From positions 372,001 to 436,000 of the forward strand of contig CALYLX010000157.1 of the NCBI GenBank assembly GCA_944990035.1: a stretch of DNA of 64,000 bases, read 5' to 3'. Position 1 is the stretch's first letter. Each line of letters begins with the position of its first letter. A program made the translations under genes and the position numbers. Shown in pieces: positions 47,352-58,900 of this stretch. Below the pieces are notes generated by a model. It made no database searches, was not told the DNA's origin, and saw only the letters and a program-made list of their open reading frames with translations. This stretch comes from Clitopilus passeckerianus. Its lineage: Eukaryota; Basidiomycota; Agaricomycetes; Agaricales; Entolomataceae.

Positions 47352-48578
47352 CTAGTACCAGGTCTCAAAGCAGACGTCTTTGTGTGGTTGTGAAGCGAGT
47401 TTCCAATGCTCCTTTTGGTGAGAGTCTGAGCACTATTTGACGTTGGAGTGTCAGTACGGCAAACAAGATGAGCTGATCAACGGGTTTCTTACATATCGTA
47501 CTGTTTGACACCTTGTCGCATTCAGGTAAGGTAAACCGCATATATCCATCATGCCCATACTCTTGCGTAGTCCTTTTGTTAGCTCTTTAACCTCGGGGCG
47601 CGCCTGAGTTTTAGGATTCAGGAGAGGTGCTATTGCTGTTACTTCTTTTTGAGGTCCTCGCGTGGTCCGCCCAGTAACCACCATGTGAACATTTGAGGTT
47701 TCAGTGACTTCTGTAGTTCGGGCGACAATGTGTCTGTTCGGTTTTTCTCGCCGGAGTATGCCACAAGGATGCGGAACAGCATATGCGCAAAGAATCGTGC
47801 TTTCTTTCGGTAGTCGAAAGGTGCCCAGTCGGGAGGCTGGTCAAACCAATGAGTCCAAGCAGAGCCTACGGCGAGAAGGCGCCGTGTCATAATTGTGACT
47901 AGAAGCTTATTGTTGGCCGCGATTGGGTTACTGGACTTTAAGTATTTCACGAAATAGGGTGTCGTTTGTAGCCATCCGAGCGCCCGCGTATATGCATTAT
48001 CAAGGAGGATCTCGTCCTGCATGTAATCGCGTATTCCCGGGAGAGGACACTGGAGGTTTATATATCTGTCGACGATTTGAGGGAGATATAGAGCCGCGAA
48101 TTCGCAGGTATGAACATTCCATTGGTGAGCAGACAATATCCGCAGCTTGCCTGAAAGCTGCCAGTACAAGTTATTGTCAGTTTCGGTTCCCCTTGTAGAT
48201 GACACAGCTACAGTTCCACTAACCACCTCGGAGACGATTTCACACCTCTTTATCTCATCGTGCATCTCGGTCTGACCCTGAGCTCCGGTGCACGAGCAAT
48301 TTGTGAAGCCTAATACTCCCTTCCACTCAGGAGAAGGGTTCAATATTTTGCAGAGAAGTCAGATTACCGAGAATGGATGCGAGTTCTACATTTGAAACCG
48401 CTCCACTGGTCAGTGCATCAGTCATGGATTGATGATACCTGAATTCAGAGAAAGATAGAGGTCCTTGTAATTTACTCGAATTGAAAGCGAGTGCCGACGC
48501 TACGGGGGAACCAGGTAAGACGGACGGCGGTGTGAAACAGTTGCGCGAAAAGACCTGCCCTACACCAAAAGCTCTCAC
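47352..48578 (-). CDS. MYND zinc-finger protein, paralog 1
   Basis: This is the most downstream of three tandem paralogs. It has an N-terminal domain of unknown fold with the shared block EFAALYLPQIVDR, then PLPGIRDYMQDEILLDNAYTR, KYLKSSNPIAANN, RRLLAVGSAWTHWFDQP and LSPELQKSLKP. The C-terminus is a MYND-type zinc finger: LPECDK, a Cys before the intron, then CSDSHQKEHWKLASQPH and a final VCFETWY. MYND fingers bind proline-rich peptides of partner proteins. Introns interrupt the gene near 48350, 48230 and 47450. The start at 48578 is uncertain because a motif shared with the other copies lies just inside it. Confidence 0.65.
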
Positions 48579-48837
48579 GTTTTAATATCCTGTCATTGGA
48601 CCAGAACTTTCATACCAGGCTTTCAATGTTTAGTCGACCAGATATGTTCCTGTTCTACATTCCGACCATTCATTAATCGTTATTTTATTATAACTTGTGA
48701 GATTGTACCCTAATTCTGACCAGCTAGAAATCATTATACACGTTCACGTACACAGGAGCAATATGCCTTCGATCCATACAGAGCCTTGCAATCGGGGACC
48801 GCGGCCAAACACAAAGGCCCTAATAGTCTCGGATAAT

Positions 48838-50047
48838 TTAGTACCAGGTCTCGAAGCAGGCAAGCCTGTGTGGTTCTGAAGCATGTTTCCAGTGCTGCTT
48901 TTGATGGGCATCTGAACACTACGGCGTTATTTTCAAGGTTGGTAATCGCCTCCGTCAGCATATACGTCAAAGCCAATGCAAGAGACCCACATAAAGCACA
49001 GCTTGGCACCTTTTGAAAGTTTGAAAGTAAGTTTTAGTCCAAAAACAAACGAATAATAAGACTCAGACCAACCTCGCACATACTTTGAGGGATCGCTTTT
49101 CCCAGCATTCGGGTAAAGAACATTTATTCCACATTCTTAAGGTTGTCCGCATGTCGTGGATTGATTTATGTAGGTTCACAGGGGGACCATGAAATTCATA
49201 ATTATACGCGAGGAAGACCTGAGGGATTCATGGGACCCCGACGTGAGAGCAAAGATAACAATCCGATTTTTCAATGACTTCAAAAGCTTGGGAGACAGGA
49301 TATTTTTCCGAGGCTTTTGGGCGGGGGCAGTTATGAGCAGCTCGAAGATCATCTTCACGAAGACTGCTGCCTTCGTTCGGTAGTTATCATGTGGTTCTAG
49401 CCCGGGGGATTGTTCAAACCGAGAAGTCCATTCAGGGCCTACAGCAAGAAGTCGCCGAGCAATAACAGTTATAAGAAGCTCGTTGTTGGCGGCAATGGGG
49501 TTGTCAGACTTCAGATATTTGATAATATAACCTGTGTGTTGTAACATCGAAAGCATCCGGGTGTATGCGTTATCTAGAAGCCATTCGTTTTGCATGTCGT
49601 CCGGTATCCCCGGAAGAGGGGACGACAGGTTTACAATCCGACCCACAAGTTGCGGGAGATAGAGGGCAGAAAATTCAGCGGCATGAGTTTGCCTTTGATC
49701 GCCAGTCAGCAACTGACCATTGCTATGGAGCTGAGCAGCTTGTAGTCAGTCACAAGCTCAGTGCATAATCGGGGTGATGGCTCAGCTAACCAGGCTCGTA
49801 ATAATTTGACACCTCTGGTGCTCGTCTTCAATCAATATAGGATTTGGACCGCTGACAATGTCTGAAAGTTCATATCCTCAGAAGTGCACCCACGGTTTTG
49901 GAACCAGTCTATTTTACCGAGTACCCAAGCAAACCAGTAGCTCGAGGTCACCAGTGTTCCTGGGACGTTGAGAGCCTCTTGAAGTTGTCCCGGATCTGCA
50001 ATCACAAGCGCCGACCTTGGTGATAGAAGGTTTGTGAAAGGGCGCAT
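48838..50047 (-). CDS. MYND zinc-finger protein, paralog 2
   Basis: Same architecture and intron positions as the flanking copies. The first supported exon starts MRPFTNLLSPRSALVIADPG and ends SSYWFAWVL before a GTAAAA donor. The conserved domain shows EFSALYLPQLVGRIVNL, LLDNAYTRMLSML, YLKSDNPIAANNELLIT and RRLLAVGPEWTSRFEQ. The MYND finger is CSLPECWEKRSLKVCA, then AKLCFM, then CSDAHQKQHWKHASEPHRLACF, ending FETWY at 48838. All zinc ligands are present. No frame defect was seen, so this copy looks the best preserved. The true first exon may lie upstream. Confidence 0.68.
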
Positions 50048-50447
50048 CAGATTGGTTCAGGTGTATGCGTCAGTTGCTGAGGTTTACTGTCGGAAAACGA
50101 GGAAACCAGCGTTACACGAGATGGCCGTGATCCAGATGTCGCGAAAAGACCAGCCCTAAACTACCCACGATTCGGTCAGTAATGTATCCGAATGTATCGT
50201 TCAGTCCTACTTCAGGGTGTTCCTACTCCCCATTCCGACTCTTTGATATTTGTTGATACACAGTAGAGAAGATTAAATGATACATAGTCTGATTACGAAA
50301 CTTATACACTATGTAGATCTAACTAGAAGTCATAATACACGACGATGAGTACATGGGCGACTTGGATATGGCGTCCATCCATGGTGAATCTCGTAATCGA
50401 GGAACCAACTACGAGCAAACAGGACTGTCCGAATAGTCTATACAAAT
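50048..50447. other. spacer between MYND paralogs 3 and 2
   Basis: About 400 bases that hold the 3' end of paralog 3 and the likely 5' end of paralog 2, including the shared motif at 50141-50162. No separate gene is supported. Confidence 0.45.
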
Positions 50448-51745
50448 TTAGTACCAGGTCTCAAAGCAGGCAAGCCTATGCGGCTGTGACGCATGTTTCC
50501 AATGCTGCTTCTGATGGGAGTCTGAACACTGCATATTTTAATGTCAGCACCAACAGCCTCATTCACGTCGGAAAGGGGTGAAAAACTCACGTAGAGCACA
50601 GCTTGACACCTATTTCGGGACGAATTTTAGTCCTGTTTTGAATAACGATAAAAACTCAGATCGACCTAGCGCATTCTTTGAGGGATTGCTTCACCGTGCA
50701 TTCAGGGAGAGAACAGGCATTCTTGCTGAAGGATTTTTGTGAGTCGTGTATCAATTGATTCAAACTCTGAGCGGGGACCAGAAGAGAAGCAATCAAACAT
50801 GTGGAAAACCTGAGGTCTTCGTCTGGTCCTGACCTGATCCACCAGATAACGATTCGATCTCTCAATGATTTCCGAAGCTTGGGTGAGAGGACGTCTTTCC
50901 GATTCTTGTGAACCGGAGCATTGATGAGTAGCTCGAAAAGCATTCGTACGAAGAATGACGCTTTCGCTCGATAGTTAACTGATGGTTTCGGGGGTTCTCA
51001 AACCAGTGGGTCCATTCAGGTCCTACGGCGACGAGACGCTCGGCGAGAACTGGTATGAGAACTTCGTTGTTGAGAGCGATGGGGTTGTTAGACTTCAGAT
51101 ACTTGGCAATGTAATATGTGCCTGTTAGCTTTCCAAGCATTCGAGTGTATGCGTTGTCCATAAGCAGATCCTTTTGCAGGTACTCCGGAACTTTTGGAAG
51201 AGGTGATGAAAGGTTTACAACCCGGTCGACGAGTTGAGGGAGGTATAGGGCAGCAAATTCGGCATCCTGGACCTGTCTTTGGTGGGCAGGCATGAGCTTT
51301 TCGTTGTTCTCAAGCTAAATATCTTCAGTCACTAGTTCACAACGCAATAGATAGGAAATGACTTTACTCACCAGGCTTAACACAATCTCACACCTTTGAC
51401 ACTCGTCTGGAATCACATTGGCAAAACCTGGATCATCAACGAGACCTAAAGGTTGTTTTCCTCAGAATTACATCCAACAATTTCCATAACCTATTTAGTT
51501 TACCGAGGAGACAAGCAAATGAGTTGGTCGAGGTCATCAGCTTGCCTGGGAACGCGGCCCACTTGGTAGGTCTCTCCTTCAAGTTTTAATTTGACAGGCC
51601 CCATCCTTGATAGGTAGGCCAAAGGCAAGAGCTTGGCAATGGAAGATTCAGAAACTTCTGGTATATTTGCCGTTTGAGTGGAAATAGAGGATGGTGGTCC
51701 TGCGGAACGTCTAACGCTCGGCGTCGGTGTCTGGGAAATGGTCAC
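50448..51745 (-). CDS. MYND zinc-finger protein, paralog 3
   Basis: The most upstream copy. Its N-terminus (MTISQTPTPSVRRSAG) is followed by QADDLDQLICL and, after an intron, VDDPGFANVIPDECQRCEIVLSL. The conserved domain is EFAALYLPQLVDRVVNLSSP, LMDNAYTRMLGKL, YLKSNNPIALNNEVLIP and RLVAVGPEWTHWFEN. The frame then shifts at the G-run 50990-50994 (plus strand), after which MLFELLINAPVHKNRKDVLSP continues in another frame. One missing base explains it. The MYND finger is CSLPECTVKQSLKECA, GVKLCS, CSDSHQKQHWKHASQPHRLACF, ending FETWY at 50448. Confidence 0.65.
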
Positions 51746-51874
51746 GCAAAGACCAGCCCTAAACGGAAAGTACTCACGGCGATTATATTCGGCTAATTCG
51801 GTCCGATAACAGATAGGTGCGCCAACTTATACCCTGCTCACTGGTCCTGGTCCTAAATTCCTGATTGTTCTATG

Positions 51875-54083
51875 ATGGCGACAAGACAGCACCCTATGGC
51901 ACTTGGTCATCTCCAATTAGCGCAGAGTCTATAACAAAGGGTGTGCGTACCGCCAATATCTGTTGAAAGGTTTTTAAATGGCTCAGCTCATGCTCTGTCA
52001 GAAAGTCCACCATCATCCAGGATATCCTCGTCGATCCGGCTACTTCGAAGGTCTATGATCTAGAGAGTAGACCATCCGAAGCAGGACGCATTGTGCTGGT
52101 AGATACCGCAGCCCGCAAAGATGCTATCGGGGAAGGATGGAACATCCGAACAGCTGTACATGAATATGGCGGAGCAGCTGCAGTCATTTATGATGGCACC
52201 GCGTTCTTCTCCAGCTTCAAGGATGGAAGAGTTTACAGACTCAATTTAAACGACGGCAAGGAACCTGAAGCCATCACACCAGGTCAGTCTAACAATTTAG
52301 ATTGTTTACTCGACAAGTAAACTTAGTTCTTCAGAAAGCGAGGTTCTTCGTTATGCTGGCTTTGCTGTGCACCCAAATCGCCCCGATTTACTAGTTGCGG
52401 TCCAGGAGGATCACACCAACGATAATCCCCACGATGTTGCCAACACTCTCTGCGTCATACATGTCAACGATCGCAAGGTCATTTCGCTGGCTAAAGGGGC
52501 AGATTTCTACGCTCAGCCCAAGTTCGCTCCGGATGGGCGTCATATCGCTTGGCAGGAATGGAATCATCCAGACATGCCATGGGAAGGCTCCCTTATATAC
52601 ACAGGCGAATTCCACACAGATGGAAGTTCCACCGAGATACGAAACAAAGCCTTCGTCGGAGGACAGAAGGGGGCTATCAGCTGCGCCTACCCTGCCTGGT
52701 CCACGACTGACACCCTCGTTCACACCTCTGACGAGTCTGGCTATATCAACCCATGGAAGTATACAGCCGGAAAGGGATCTCCAGCCTTGTCCAAACCAGC
52801 CGAGCGGGAGTTTGGCCAACCCATGTGGCAGCTCCATATGTTCCCTTACGCCTTCGTCGACGAGGCGGGCCGCTACGCTGTATTTGTTACTTACTTTGAC
52901 GGGCGCAATGCGCTGCAGCTCGTTGATCTCACACAACCTTCCGAGGCGCAGACAATCGAGACACCCTACGTCGTCATCAGCTTGATTCGATCGGTTTCTC
53001 GCGAGAAGGGCGAGATCGTGTTCAAGGAGAGAAGGTCGACGAAGAATCGACGATCGTCAAGTTGAAGGTATCCAACCTGGGAAGAGGCAGCCCCACCACA
53101 GAATTCGAGGTGCTCAAACCTGCCTCCGGTCCCCCAATTTCTAGAGATTATATCTCTGTGCCCAAGCCTTTGACCCTGAAGGCTGAAAATGGCGATCCCA
53201 TCCATGTCGTTTACTACCCTCCCACAAACCCAGAATATTCTGGCTCTAGCATCCAGGGAGAGCTGCCTCCATGCGTCGTCAGCGCCCATGGAGGGCCCAC
53301 TTCCCTTAGCCAACAAGGTCTGTTGTGGAGCATCCGATACTTTACATCTCGCGGGTTCGCTTGGTGAGCAGTTCCCAATTTTCTTTATCGGTGTTCTATG
53401 GCTGAACGTGCCAATATTCCACAGGCTGGACGTGAATTACGGCGGCTCCTCAGGCTATGGAAGACCATACATCAACCGCCTCGTTGGTAAATGGGGCCTC
53501 GTAGATGTCTCCGACTGCGTTGAAGCTTCCAAGACCATTGCAGCCGCACCATACAACCTCGCCGACCCGAAACGTCTGGTTATCCGTGGAGGATCCGCGG
53601 GAGGGTATACTGTTCTTGCTGCACTTGCTTGTGCACCTGATGTCGCGTGTTCGCTGCTGGATGCTCGCTCTATGGCATCAGCGATTTGAAGCCCCTGGAA
53701 GACCATACCCACAAGTTTGAGAGTCACTATCTGTTCAATCTCATTGGTGGAAGCTTTAAGGACGTTCCGGAGCTCTTCAAGGCTAGAAGTCCGGTATACC
53801 ATGCGGATAGAATTGTTTCGCCTTTGCTCGTGCGTATTTTCTCGAATTATGGAGGCCGGGCGTTCTGAATTGAGCTCGTAAACAGATCCTTCAGGGAGAG
53901 ATTGACCGTGTCGTGCCAAAGGAGCAGGCAGAATTGATTGTTGAGAAAGTGAAGGACAAAGGTGGTCTGATTGACTACGTGCTCTATGACGGTGAAGGTC
54001 ACGGTTGGCGCCAGGAGAAGAATATCAGGAATGCTTTGGAGACGGAGCTGGCGTTTTATTCAAAGGTTTTGAGGCTCGAGTAA
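51875..54083 (+). CDS. S9 family (prolyl oligopeptidase-type) serine peptidase
   Basis: This is an alpha/beta-hydrolase peptidase with an N-terminal beta-propeller, close to the S9C/dipeptidyl peptidase group. Propeller blocks include APYGTWSSPISAESITK, VHEYGGAAAVIYDG, FAVHPNRPDLLVAVQEDH, QEWNHPDMPWEGS and HTSDESGYINPW. The catalytic domain has VVSAHGGPTS, VNYGGSSGYGR, the nucleophile in IRGGSAGGYT, GEIDRVVP for the Asp region and DGEGHGW for the His. The typical length, about 650 residues, is reached only if three single missing bases are allowed: a G in the GG at 51877-51878 next to the start, one near 53030 in the GG after IVFK, and one near 53648 before AAGCSLYGISDL. No catalytic residue is affected. 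Introns are GT-AG. Confidence 0.78.
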
Positions 54084-54140
54084 AGTACCTGATAACGATT
54101 TGAATGGAATATCAATACGTGAAGGTATCGTAGGCCAAAT

Positions 54141-55615
54141 TCATTGCCAGATTCTGTACCGCAACATCAAGCATAGGATAAAGCGAAAGGAAAAATTTGA
54201 GTCTCCTGCTATGGCTGTTCTGGTAGAATTGAAGATGCTGGGTCCTCTGAAGGACCCGATATCGATGTTACAGTTGTAGTTTCTACTGTCACCTGCAACT
54301 GCGTTAGATTTGCTTTGCGGTCCATCATGAGGTAAGCTTACTTCAATGTGACTGATATTTGGTCGAATAATGATATGATCTTCACTTTCATGCTCTCCTT
54401 CTGCATCTGCATCTGCATCCTCATCCTCATCCACCCCATCCTGAGTGCCAACCCCATCACCGAGACCTGCCCCCACTGTCTGAACCAGGGCGGCCAGTTC
54501 GAGGGCTGAAGCTCATAAGTAATTGATTCCGGAATGTGGTAGGAATGGAAGAAGTACCCCTTGGTGTCGGCAAGCCATTTTCTGTAGGAAAAGTTAGAAT
54601 AGAGAAAGACGCGCATGTAGTCGTTACGCACCAGCTGTTTCGGGAATATTTGATTCTTCTGGCAGCATTTCATTTTCTGGGATGGATCAGACAACATGAA
54701 ATAAAACGAGGTGTGAATGGCACTGACCTTTGTTTGACCCACCAAGGCTCGATTCTTCAATATCGTTCTCGACAGGTGGTAGTATTTCGTCCTCCTCTCT
54801 ACCCAAAGGTGGTATTTCCGGTGACAATTCTTTCGTCTTAGCAGCCCTAAACTTCCTGTCCGGGAGCAGGATGCCATCGAAGACCTGTCGAGTCTTCACG
54901 TCTGTTTTATCATCACTAGGTTTGATCTTTTTCCTTGGAGAAGGACTTCGTTCGTTCAGCTGAGGAGATAACGGCCGTTTTCTTGGCCGACCACGGGGTC
55001 GAGACGGCCCAGGCGCAGATGGAATCTCAGAAGTGGGTTGGCTTTTTCTAGGCCGACCACGACCACGTTTGACAACGCTTGGACCAGGTTCCGGGGCTGG
55101 CGCTGATACCAGCGAACTTTTGCGAGGTCGGCCACGTTTCCGGGGGCCTGCATCCGTGCTTTTCACTCGCTTGTTTTTGTAACGAGTATCATAGTCTGAG
55201 ATAACCGGTCTTTTTCGTGAGGAAGAACGGCCGCTCGACGACGGGGGTGGTGCAGAGATAGATTTTGTCGGAGAACGTGGGTCTGCCGTTGTCGTTGACG
55301 ATGAATACTTCTCTAGTGCTCGTTCGACTGTAATTTAATACAGCAATTAGGAATTATCATTGGAACTGAGGGCTGAATGCGCGAACCTCCTTCTTCCTGG
55401 ACGCTTGTCAGAAACTCAATCATGATGTCTCGTCGAAGCGCGCCTCTGCCAAATTTGTAGCCCAGGTCTCGACACATTGCGCGTAACGTTTCGGCTTTGA
55501 AGACCTCCAAAGGGTATCCTGGTTCCATTACAGTCGTCGTTTCGCTTGAGGATGGCAATTTCGCGAACGGCGCCAGGGTCGAGTTGTCGACCTCGACAAG
55601 AGCTTGACGTAACAT
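54141..55615 (-). CDS. AT-hook DNA-binding protein, unknown
   Basis: The start at 55615 (MLRQALVEVDNSTL) leads to a SAP-like helical segment VFKAETLRAMCRDLGYKFGR. A second large exon carries three AT-hooks: KRGRPRKS, GRGRPRKS and PRGRPRKR, followed by RSPSPRKKIKP, a basic nuclear-type stretch. AT-hooks bind the minor groove of AT-rich DNA, so a chromatin role is likely. Downstream exons encode KWLADTKGYFFHSYHIPES and an Asp-Ala/Asp-Glu repeat (VDEDEDADADAEGE) produced by a hexanucleotide repeat. The last exons and stop are uncertain, and several frames remain possible below 54500. I do not recognise a specific family. Confidence 0.55.
54401..54432. repeat. in-frame hexanucleotide microsatellite
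   Basis: Tandem TGCATC units followed by CTCATC units on the plus strand encode an acidic Asp-Ala/Asp-Glu run in the AT-hook gene on the minus strand. Confidence 0.75.
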
Positions 55616-55989
55616 GTGATCTGCTCACGCTTGCCTATAACGGTGACAACGAAGACTGCAACGACTCAGACAATGACTACTGTTATTAACGGTGTGGTGA
55701 CATACTGGAAGAACTCTAAGGGTGTTCAGCAATCTGTTAACAATTTCACGCTTCCTGTTCGGCCCACTGGTTCAATTTTGAAGATGCACACAAACTAATT
55801 GTCTGCGCACTAAAAGTTCATGTAACCCGAAAGTTTTATCGTCGCTCCGAGTCTCTGTCTATCAAGGTCCAGAAATTGTAGACCAATATCCTGTACCCAT
55901 CCACAAAAACATCTGGTATGCCTTATTCTAGAGTTATTGTATTTTTGGTATCCTAACTTCACTGTGGGTCCAGATTCGCACAATGGCTG
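55616..55989. other. divergent intergenic region
   Basis: This holds the promoters of the AT-hook gene (-) and the coiled-coil gene (+). A 60-codon plus-strand frame at 55616-55798 is not supported. Confidence 0.4.
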
Positions 55990-58900
55990 TTGTCTTCGCT
56001 TATGAACAACAGCAAGGGTGTGGACCTTGTTGACAGGAACAGCCTAGCAATCGCTTTTGAACAACAGCAATTTGTCGAGAATAACTCGCCAATTCCGTCG
56101 ATATGGGCCTTCACCTTGCCTCGAGGCTCGCTAGGGCCTCCAGGTGGCGGTTACACCCCATCGGCCCCAATTCGTTTTGTTGTAGCGCCCACAGCAATTG
56201 TGCAGAGCCTTGTCTTTGTGTGTGGGCGCAGGCGCTCTAGAAATGGTACATATTCAGCCAGAATATTGCCATCCAACTGCACAAACGACACGATACTTTA
56301 CGACTTCAAATTTCTGCTGATTGCATTCGCGCTATGTGGTTTCCTCCCGGGTTCGTATCCCACTCTGATTCCTCGCACTCTCCGATATTAACTACACTTT
56401 CAGTCTCAAGAAATTGTGGGCCAAGTCCTTCGGACCCTCTCACGAGATCGCAGTGAACCTCTCAAAGAGCTTCACCCAAGCGATAGTTGAGCAAGAACAC
56501 CGACAAGTGACTCTTTTCGTCCAGCTGAGGAACTTGCAGGACGATGCCACCGCTAATCTTGTCACGGTCGGCCGACAGCGGTTGAACGAAGTTGACAAGA
56601 ATTGCGATGCTCTCTTATCTGAAGCTAAGGATAAGCTTACGGCTAAGCAGCGTGAACGTGATGCTGAAGGGCAAGCACTGTTGAAGAAGATTGAGAAGGA
56701 GGCGCACGAAGTGGAGAAGCGATGTGTGAAGCAGTTTGAGGCAGCTCAAACTCGATGGAGAGTGGCGGAAGAAGAGTCTAGGAAGGGGTTAGAGGAACAG
56801 CTGGCGAAACAGTCGGAGTTGAGGACTCGCAACTTTCAGGGGTTTGTCCAAGAGGAATACGACGTTTGGAAGGCAGGCGCGGCCGATTTGGAGGAATACT
56901 CTGAGGAGATTCAGGAAATGCAAGGCAGTAGTCACAGGGCTACTCGCCCGCTGAACTCGCCCAGCCCAAGCACCGACCCATATGTGAGTTTCATTCAACC
57001 TACTTCTCGGAATGTTGACTCACTATGCATGGCAGATAAAGCCTATCGAGCAATATGCCCAGCCTCGGAAACGCACAGCTAATGGCCAAGCGTTCCGCGG
57101 ACCGTATGAGACTTCTCTGATGGCTTCTAGGGTCGGGGTCCAGGACTGGAGGAAGGTATGCCGTGGCTTGCATATCAAATGATCACGAACTAATCTCGAG
57201 TCTCAGCCCGACAGAATGCAATCTCTGGATGGGGTCATTTCCAGTCTTGCTACGCAAGGGCCATCACGCCCACAACGAAACTTCTCCTACCAGTCTTTCG
57301 AGACCAATCCATCGAACGAGGGTATTACCGGGTCTCCACTGGTCCAGGAGCCCTACACAATGGACGAACCCAACCTATTGTCACCCCCTCCGTCGCCCAT
57401 CCCTGAGGCAGTGCTGCAAGAACGCCGGATAGGCAAACGGCGAGACCCGAACCCCATGCCTTCTGCTCATCGTTCAGATACGAGTGGGTCTGCTTCCATG
57501 GGCCTGCTACCTGCCATGCTGCCCGTCCCACCCGAAGAAGTCGATGTGGATGCACAGAAACGGGAGTTTGAGCAAATTCAGCTGAACAACAAACGTCGAG
57601 GGGTCGTATTCGGTGACGCTATGATTCACGAGTTTAACCGCATGGCAGAACATCCTAACGCTGGTCCATCTGGAGCATTGCCCCTTTCTTCCCCGGCTCA
57701 CTCAGAGCAAGAGTCGGCCAGCCTTCTGTCCAATTCCACCCCGGACTCTCCAGTATTATCAGATTCTCAGGCGCCTACCCCTAACGTACTTGGCGGCTCA
57801 GCCAACTTGCACCCTCAACGACAGTCGACTGCCATAACCTATTTCTCGACGACCAGTAGGACGACTAGCAGCTTCGAGAATGATCCCGCCTTTGAATGGG
57901 TGACCGCCGAGAGTATACTGGCTGCAGGAGCACAGCAGGTTACGAGCGCAGTGCTACCTACTTCTATTACCGAGGACGATGAAGACGACTCCACCCTGCG
58001 CTCCCCGATTGCCCAAGCCACCCGAGTACCCCTGCGAGCGGAGACTCAGGATTCGGGCATGAGCCTCGACATGTTGTCTACTGAAGCCCAACGCTACTTG
58101 TGGGAGGAGGCCAAGACTTCTTCTGCTCTCCCGGGTACAGCCAGTAGTTCAGTTGGCAGGCCCGGGCTTCACGAAAGTCGGTGCGTTACCGACGGGTCGC
58201 CAGAACGAGTTCCTGCTCCTCAACCACCTAGTGAGCTATCCACGGTACCAGCACCAGCCGATGACGGAAACCCTCGGTCTGTCGTGCCGCAGATCCTTGC
58301 CCCAAGGACCACTATCTGCGACTCTCCAGTCCCTCAAGCCACGACCAGTCCCGCCGCTCTCGTTACGGCTACATCTCCTGCCTCCAATGCTACCGGGCTT
58401 GCGAAAAGCCCAGCCGCTTTGGTTTCCACTAACGCTACACCGGACTCGGGTGCAGCTGATGGTGTTAGAACACCAGAGGTAGCAAGTGCTCCAAATCACC
58501 CTCCTCTTGCCGAAGACCCTGTCATCCCTCCCCGCTTTAAGGTCCCGAAGTACAGTCATCAAGAAGTACCAAGCATCCTGGCTCCATTCCTCTATTTCGT
58601 CTGGCATGACAAAGAAACCCATATGTCAATCAATGGGGTACCTTGCTTCACTGTCGAGGATCTGATCAAAGCCGTCGACCTGTTTTCCGAAGATGAGAAG
58701 AAGCATTGGTCAAAGCAGTTTCAGAACAGGGAAGTCCAACGAGAAGCGGCGCTTCAGGACATCATAAAGCCGGAGTCTTACCTGGCCTTGTGGAACGGAC
58801 GATTTGCATCCATGGTATCTGTCTTGGGTGTGAACTTTCGCAGCAACGTCAATATTCTGAAGCAACGGGCAGGCCAAGTCGAAACCAGGTTGACATCGAA

